From assembly GCF_001647545.1 (NCBI RefSeq), contig NZ_LSZH01000001.1:186001-250000 (forward strand): 64,000 nucleotides of DNA, in the 5' to 3' direction. The notes under the pieces were generated by a model, which did not search any database, was not told the DNA's origin, and saw only the letters and a program-made list of their open reading frames with translations. This DNA is from Acinetobacter sp. SFB (GTDB lineage: Bacteria > Pseudomonadota > Gammaproteobacteria > Pseudomonadales > Moraxellaceae). Made by a program: the position numbers and the translations under genes. This document shows, piece by piece, positions 59,661-64,000 of the stretch; the stretch's first letter is position 1, and each line of letters begins with the position of its first letter.

Positions 59661-60434
59661 TTACAACCATTCACGGGTATCATCTGCAACAGGATGACCT
59701 TCGGTAATGTGTTTAATCATGGCGTAAGCAATACTGCCTTTAAAAGGGATTTCGGGCAGTTGATCCAGTTTAAAAAATTGCGCATCGCTAATTTCTTCTT
59801 CTTGAAGCTTAATGTCGCCAGAAGCATATTCAGCCCGAAAAGCGAGCATTAAATTACTCGGAAATGGCCAAGGTTGACTGGCAAGATATTGCACATTTTT
59901 TACTTTTAATCCGACTTCCTCAAAAGTTTCACGACGTACTGCTTCTTCTAAAGTTTCTCCAACTTCGACAAAACCGGCAATCAGTCCATACATATTGGTT
60001 TTGTTTTTTGCATTTTTAGCCAGCAAGATTTCGTTATCACCGCGGGTGATGACCGTGATTACACAGGGTTGTACCCGCGGATATTGGTGATAACGGCAAG
60101 CAGGACAAATCATGGCATATTCGGTCGGATGTGCTTCTGTCTGATGTCCACAATGACTACAGAATTTATGGTTTTTACGCCATTCTAAAAGTTGAATTGC
60201 ACGACTGGCATGTTCGAATTGCCTTGTATCCCAGAGCGTCAATAACTGACGGATGGGAACCAACTGCAAGCCTTGAGGGATGGGTTCATCTTCGAGAAGA
60301 TCACGGGCAATCACTTGATCACCCGCGTTGAAGTGAAGATCACTTGCTAACCGTTCTACTTGAGGAAGTTGAAAGTTTTCATCCACCAAGAGTTGATGTT
60401 GATGAAAGATATAAGCAATTGATAATTCAGACAT
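59661..60434 (-). CDS. nudC: NAD+/NADH pyrophosphatase NudC
   Basis: 257 residues. Hydrolyses NAD(H) and removes NAD caps from RNA. Zinc ribbon CSHCGHQ...CPACRY, Nudix box GFVEVGETLEEAVRRETFEE and VGL, then the NudC-specific SQPWPFPSNLM. The start overlaps the fimL stop by one base (TAATG), so the two are coupled; P. aeruginosa has the same gene pair. Confidence 0.95.
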   Translation of the reverse strand: MSELSIAYIFHQHQLLVDENFQLPQVERLASDLHFNAGDQVIARDLLEDEPIPQGLQLVPIRQLLTLWDTRQFEHASRAIQLLEWRKNHKFCSHCGHQTEAHPTEYAMICPACRYHQYPRVQPCVITVITRGDNEILLAKNAKNKTNMYGLIAGFVEVGETLEEAVRRETFEEVGLKVKNVQYLASQPWPFPSNLMLAFRAEYASGDIKLQEEEISDAQFFKLDQLPEIPFKGSIAYAMIKHITEGHPVADDTREWL

Positions 60435-62077
60435 TAGGCTATAGTTTTCAGTTTTTCGCTACTTTGTAATGCTACATCAAACATCGACTGCAATACAGGC
60501 TGTTTATATTTTAAATTGTCAATCATCATATCGGCACTGGCTAAAGTGTCGAGGGTATGATTGATTTGTTCAGCATTAATTACTGTTGAACTTTCAATTC
60601 TCTGCTGAATAAAGTCAGCCGCAGTTTTTAATGCAATTTGTCCTGATTCAGCATTTAAGAACAATAATGCTCCGCCAATTTCACGTAATTGGGTCGGTGT
60701 ATTTTCTACAGTTGCCAAATTGTTGTCTTGTAAATATTGCATTAAGGCTTGGCTGGAAAGATCAATCACCGCTTTGGTTTCATTCAGCAAAGCAGCATGC
60801 GCTTCATCTAAACGGTCTAAAGAGATATTCATGTTATGCACACGAAGCTGTAAACGGCTTGAGGTGTGATGGCGTTCCAGTACGCCAATTGAATTCATTG
60901 CAGATAGAATGCAATTCATCAATTGCTGTGCAAAACCTTCATCTTGAAGTACTTCAGCACTGCTGAGTAAACTTGCTTGGCGCGATAAATCATTAAAGGC
61001 TTCATTCAGATTTAACACTTTGAAAATATTAGCAAGACTGGTTAATTTGTCTTGTAACTCTCGCGCTTTTTCCGGAGTCATATTTTGATAGTTGTATTCG
61101 ATAGCGTTACGAATTTGTGTCATTTCCGTGGTCACAAGTTCACTAATCGTATGCATGGTATCAAAATCAGGGCCATATAGATGACGGCTGAACACTTGTA
61201 ATTGCGTATCGGTCAGATGGTCTTCACCCAGATTAAGCTGGTTGCGAATATGCTGCGCAGTCTCATCTTCCTGGCTAATACACAAACTTAAAATATTAGC
61301 TAAATCCGGCAAGCTTGGCTTAAAACGATCAGGCGTAATGAAATATTGCGCCATGTTACGTTCAATACTGACCAAAGTACGTAAACGCGGATCATTCAGA
61401 AGCAAGTGATCAATCTGGTCAAATGCAACATGTACCAGATTCCAGTATTGCTTGCTTGGCGTATTTTCAGCAAGACCGGCTAAATATGCACCGACCAATT
61501 TAATCGCTTGTAGATCAAATTCGGTTTCTTCTTGTTTAATCAGCTTGTTTAATGACAGTTTATACAAGCGATGCACATATTTAGACTTTTCTAAGCTTGG
61601 TGCTTTAGGAAGCTGAAAATCAGGGGTAAAGTTGTCAATTAATGACTCAATATGCTGACCTTCATGAGTAACAGGTTTACCCAAGACAATTTCAATGCGA
61701 TTCAGCGTATCAAGTAAGAATTGCGGAATTTTAACTTCGCGCAAGCAAATGAATTCGATATAGCGCTTCAACATGGTGGTGCCTTCACTTAAGGCGATCA
61801 CCTCTTGCGTATTAATTTGCGCAGGATTCCCCATGATTTTGCGCATTAACTCTGCAGAATATTGAGCGATTTTAGCCAGACTTTGCATATCAATCAGCGC
61901 CAGTACTTGGGCACATTGCTCAAATTGATTCAGTGCATCATCAATACCAAAAGGTAAAGTTTGATCTTCTGCTAAGCTGCTAACCGCTGATTCGACTAGT
62001 TTAATTGAGTTATCAACCTCATTTTTTATTATCAGCAATGCAGTTGGGTCAAAATGAATAGAGGTTTGGTAAGACAT
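60434..62077 (-). CDS. fimL: FimL-like pilus/chemosensory regulator
   Basis: 547 residues, mostly helical, no signal peptide or membrane helix. The N-terminal 200 residues and later segments resemble the N-terminal region of ChpA/PilL-type chemosensory kinases, as P. aeruginosa FimL does. No histidine kinase, receiver or CheW domain is present. In P. aeruginosa fimL is beside nudC as here, and FimL supports cAMP signalling and type IV pilus twitching. The role in this organism is inferred from that context. Confidence 0.78.
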   Translation of the reverse strand: MSYQTSIHFDPTALLIIKNEVDNSIKLVESAVSSLAEDQTLPFGIDDALNQFEQCAQVLALIDMQSLAKIAQYSAELMRKIMGNPAQINTQEVIALSEGTTMLKRYIEFICLREVKIPQFLLDTLNRIEIVLGKPVTHEGQHIESLIDNFTPDFQLPKAPSLEKSKYVHRLYKLSLNKLIKQEETEFDLQAIKLVGAYLAGLAENTPSKQYWNLVHVAFDQIDHLLLNDPRLRTLVSIERNMAQYFITPDRFKPSLPDLANILSLCISQEDETAQHIRNQLNLGEDHLTDTQLQVFSRHLYGPDFDTMHTISELVTTEMTQIRNAIEYNYQNMTPEKARELQDKLTSLANIFKVLNLNEAFNDLSRQASLLSSAEVLQDEGFAQQLMNCILSAMNSIGVLERHHTSSRLQLRVHNMNISLDRLDEAHAALLNETKAVIDLSSQALMQYLQDNNLATVENTPTQLREIGGALLFLNAESGQIALKTAADFIQQRIESSTVINAEQINHTLDTLASADMMIDNLKYKQPVLQSMFDVALQSSEKLKTIA

Positions 62078-62203
62078 GTATCTGCACCTATCCTAGTGTT
62101 TTATCTGTTTATGAGCAGCCTGTTAAGGGCGAAACTTCTTTACATTCAACTATAACTTAACTGTTAAACGTTTAAATACAAAAAACCACTAGAAATGTAG
62201 ATT

Positions 62204-63616
62204 TTATTTTGTAAAAAGACAAGCTGTGCCATGTTTTTCTTCAAATTCTTTGACCCATGTCTCATGTGCTTCAAGTTCCTGTTCTGAAGGCAAGATGACA
62301 GAGAGTTCTACTTGTACACTTAGGCGCGCAGTCTGTGCCTCTTGTTGCTCACTCGCGGTCAAGGTATCCATATCGAAGGAGACTTGACCACCAGTCATGG
62401 CTAAATAGACATCGGATAAGATTTCAGCATCGAGTAAGGCACCATGGAAAGTACGGTCTCGTTGTGGGATTTCGTAACGGCGAACCAAAGCATTAAGGGA
62501 GTTTTTCTGCCCGGGATGTTTGCTTTTCGCCATGGCCAAGGTATCGGTAACCTTACACACTTCCGACAAAGCCACAAAGCCCGCACGTTTGAACTCCATA
62601 TCGAGGAAGTTCATGTCGAAGCTGGCGTTATGCGCAATAATTTCTGCGCCTTTTAAATACTCAAAAAGTACATCAGCAATTTCCGCGTAGACAGGTTTGT
62701 CTTGTAAGAAGGCATCTGAAATACCATGAATATTTTCAGAATCACCGACCGGTTTTTTCGGATTGATATAAATGTGAATGGAGCTGCCGGTCAGTTTGCG
62801 ATTCACCATTTCAATGGCACCGACTTCAATAATCCGGTCAGTGTCTTGGAAATAGAAACCGGTGGTTTCCGTATCCAGAATCAGTTGGCGCGGACCATGA
62901 ACCTGTTTGGTTCGAGGCGTAATCACAATATAAGGATGTTCTATTTTGGATAGGTCGGGCGCAACACTTTCTATAACTTCATTTTGTACTTCAACTTCCT
63001 CATTCATGCCTTCAGGCTGAATCATTTCTTGTTCTAAATTTTCTAAAGCTTCACTGTCATCTTGAACATCAGATTCCATAAAATCGAAACCAAAAGGATC
63101 ATCTAGCAGCCAGTCTTTTTCCACTTTTTTTTTATCTAAAATGACAGTTTCTTCTAATGGTTTTTCTGCTTTTGAGGATGGATTTTTCATGGCTCTTAAG
63201 GTTTGATCGGCCCCTTGATTAGCAAGTTGATCTGCCATTTCATTACCCGGATGTCCAGCATGACCTTTAATCCAGTTCCATTCAATGTCACGACCTTGGC
63301 AGGTTGCATCAAGCAATTTCCACAAATCAGGATTTTTAACATCTTTCCAGTTTTTCTTTTTCCAGCCATGAATCCACTCGGTAATGCCTTGTTTCACATA
63401 GTTGGAATCTGTCCAGATAATCAGTTTGGCATCTGTTGGGCAGAATTTAATCCCTTCAATGGCTGCGGTGAGTTCCATGCGGTTGTTGGTCGTTTGCGGT
63501 ACACCGCCACACAGTTTATGTTCTTCAGTTTCAGTAATGACATATGCACCCCAACCGCCTAAACCTGGATTGCCGCGGCAAGCGCCATCGACATAGAGTG
63601 TGATTGTTTGAGTCAT
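62204..63616 (-). CDS. dnaQ: Ribonuclease HI fused to DNA polymerase III epsilon subunit
   Basis: 470-residue two-domain protein. Residues 1-150 are RNase HI: LYVDGACRGNPGLGG (Asp10), NNRMELTAA (Glu48), WTDSNYV (Asp70) and GNEMADQLA (Asp134-equivalent). A linker of about 90 acidic, Glu/Asp/Lys-rich residues follows. The C-terminal part is the DnaQ proofreading exonuclease: LILDTETTGF (DxE), AHNASFDMNFL, HGALLDAEIL, and a clamp-binding-like QVSFDM. In E. coli rnhA and dnaQ are adjacent divergent genes. Start at ATG 63616 (MTQTITLYVDG); the longer frame extends into the promoter region. Confidence 0.94.
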   Translation of the reverse strand: MTQTITLYVDGACRGNPGLGGWGAYVITETEEHKLCGGVPQTTNNRMELTAAIEGIKFCPTDAKLIIWTDSNYVKQGITEWIHGWKKKNWKDVKNPDLWKLLDATCQGRDIEWNWIKGHAGHPGNEMADQLANQGADQTLRAMKNPSSKAEKPLEETVILDKKKVEKDWLLDDPFGFDFMESDVQDDSEALENLEQEMIQPEGMNEEVEVQNEVIESVAPDLSKIEHPYIVITPRTKQVHGPRQLILDTETTGFYFQDTDRIIEVGAIEMVNRKLTGSSIHIYINPKKPVGDSENIHGISDAFLQDKPVYAEIADVLFEYLKGAEIIAHNASFDMNFLDMEFKRAGFVALSEVCKVTDTLAMAKSKHPGQKNSLNALVRRYEIPQRDRTFHGALLDAEILSDVYLAMTGGQVSFDMDTLTASEQQEAQTARLSVQVELSVILPSEQELEAHETWVKEFEEKHGTACLFTK

Positions 63617-63834
63617 ATAAACCAAATCCGAACGAGTGAAAGTCAAATTGAACAGCGTCAATAGTATATTGTATAACGCAATTGCACTTTTGAACCGTAT
63701 AACATGCTTATTTTTTAATTTCTTGTAACATTTATAGTGAAATCGCGCTAAATTATTGCCTTGTGTCTCAGGCATGCTTCACTACAATGGCATATCTAAA
63801 AAATAAATTTTATACGAGTTGTCTGGATTTCTTT

Positions 63835-64000
63835 ATGTATAAACCAACCGCGATTTTGTGGCAGCCTTTATTACCCAACTTTTTTAAAATTACCATCTTG
63901 GGTTCAGCTTTAGCTGCGCTAGGTCTGACTGGCTGTTCCTCGAGCCAAAGTGCAACGCAAGGATCAAAATCGAAACTGGTGGGTTCTGGCTATCTGGACG
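63835..64000 (+). CDS. Lipoprotein, 3' end beyond window edge
   Basis: 55 codons are visible. After MYKPTAILWQPLLPNFFK, hydrophobic ITILGSALAALGLTGC gives a lipobox LTGC, followed by SSSQSATQGSKSKLVG. In E. coli the mltD lytic transglycosylase gene lies near rnhA/dnaQ, so this could be mltD, but the catalytic part is outside the window. Confidence 0.6.
   Translation, partial: MYKPTAILWQPLLPNFFKITILGSALAALGLTGCSSSQSATQGSKSKLVGSGYLD

Overview
The window is a chromosomal segment of an Acinetobacter-like gammaproteobacterium (Moraxellaceae). The base composition is AT-rich and intergenic regions are very AT-rich. Several gene arrangements point to this group: the rnhA-dnaQ fusion, a lone rsxB next to nth, fimL beside nudC, GTP-type pckG, and the zapA/6S RNA/ygfB/pepP/ubiH/ubiI neighbourhood shared with other gammaproteobacteria. 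The species cannot be fixed from the sequence alone. No prophage, integron, CRISPR array, resistance island or defence island is visible; most of the window is core genome with small decayed accessory patches.

Layout. 1-5 kb: the 3' part of cysN, a small secreted Cys-motif protein, a decayed AT-rich locus, a PadR regulator, a DUF2798 membrane protein and a PIG3-type quinone oxidoreductase. 5-9 kb: a WYL regulator, tRNA-Leu and tRNA-Cys, folD, a methyltransferase with a REP-like palindrome upstream, and a lipoprotein. 9-18 kb: a carbon-metabolism block with a KgtP-like transporter and its internally deleted pseudogene copy, glpD, pckG, then a lipid kinase/phosphoesterase pair. 17.6-19.8 kb: groES-groEL behind a heat-shock-type promoter. 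20-27 kb: a LuxR-type regulator, several lipoproteins (two NlpE-like), a 360-bp IS5-family remnant, an acyltransferase and a TauE-type transporter. 27-40 kb: housekeeping genes (rsmD, mrdA, adk, nth, rsxB, gdhA, rlmH) mixed with envelope proteins.

40-47 kb: lon, fau, and a metal-resistance pair made of a MerR-family regulator and a divergent Cu(I)-type P-type ATPase. The ATPase has four tandem YHS domains and a further metal-binding domain, and its promoter contains a perfect 16-bp palindrome between the -35 and -10 elements. This is the most unusual locus in the window. 47-49 kb: a nearly gene-free 1-kb stretch with a 46-residue disordered protein, then 6S RNA (ssrS) on the minus strand just after zapA. 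49-56 kb: a coiled-coil protein, ygfB, pepP, a DUF378 protein, ubiH-ubiI and a SutA-like small acidic protein. 56-64 kb: rsmI, a nonsense- and frameshift-damaged lpoA-like gene, yraN, dolP, an esterase, nudC-fimL, the rnhA-dnaQ fusion, and the start of a lipoprotein gene cut by the window edge.

Gene starts were moved from the longest possible frame to the start with a ribosome binding site or family-typical N-terminus where the sequence allowed. All family assignments come from reading motifs; no database search was run.
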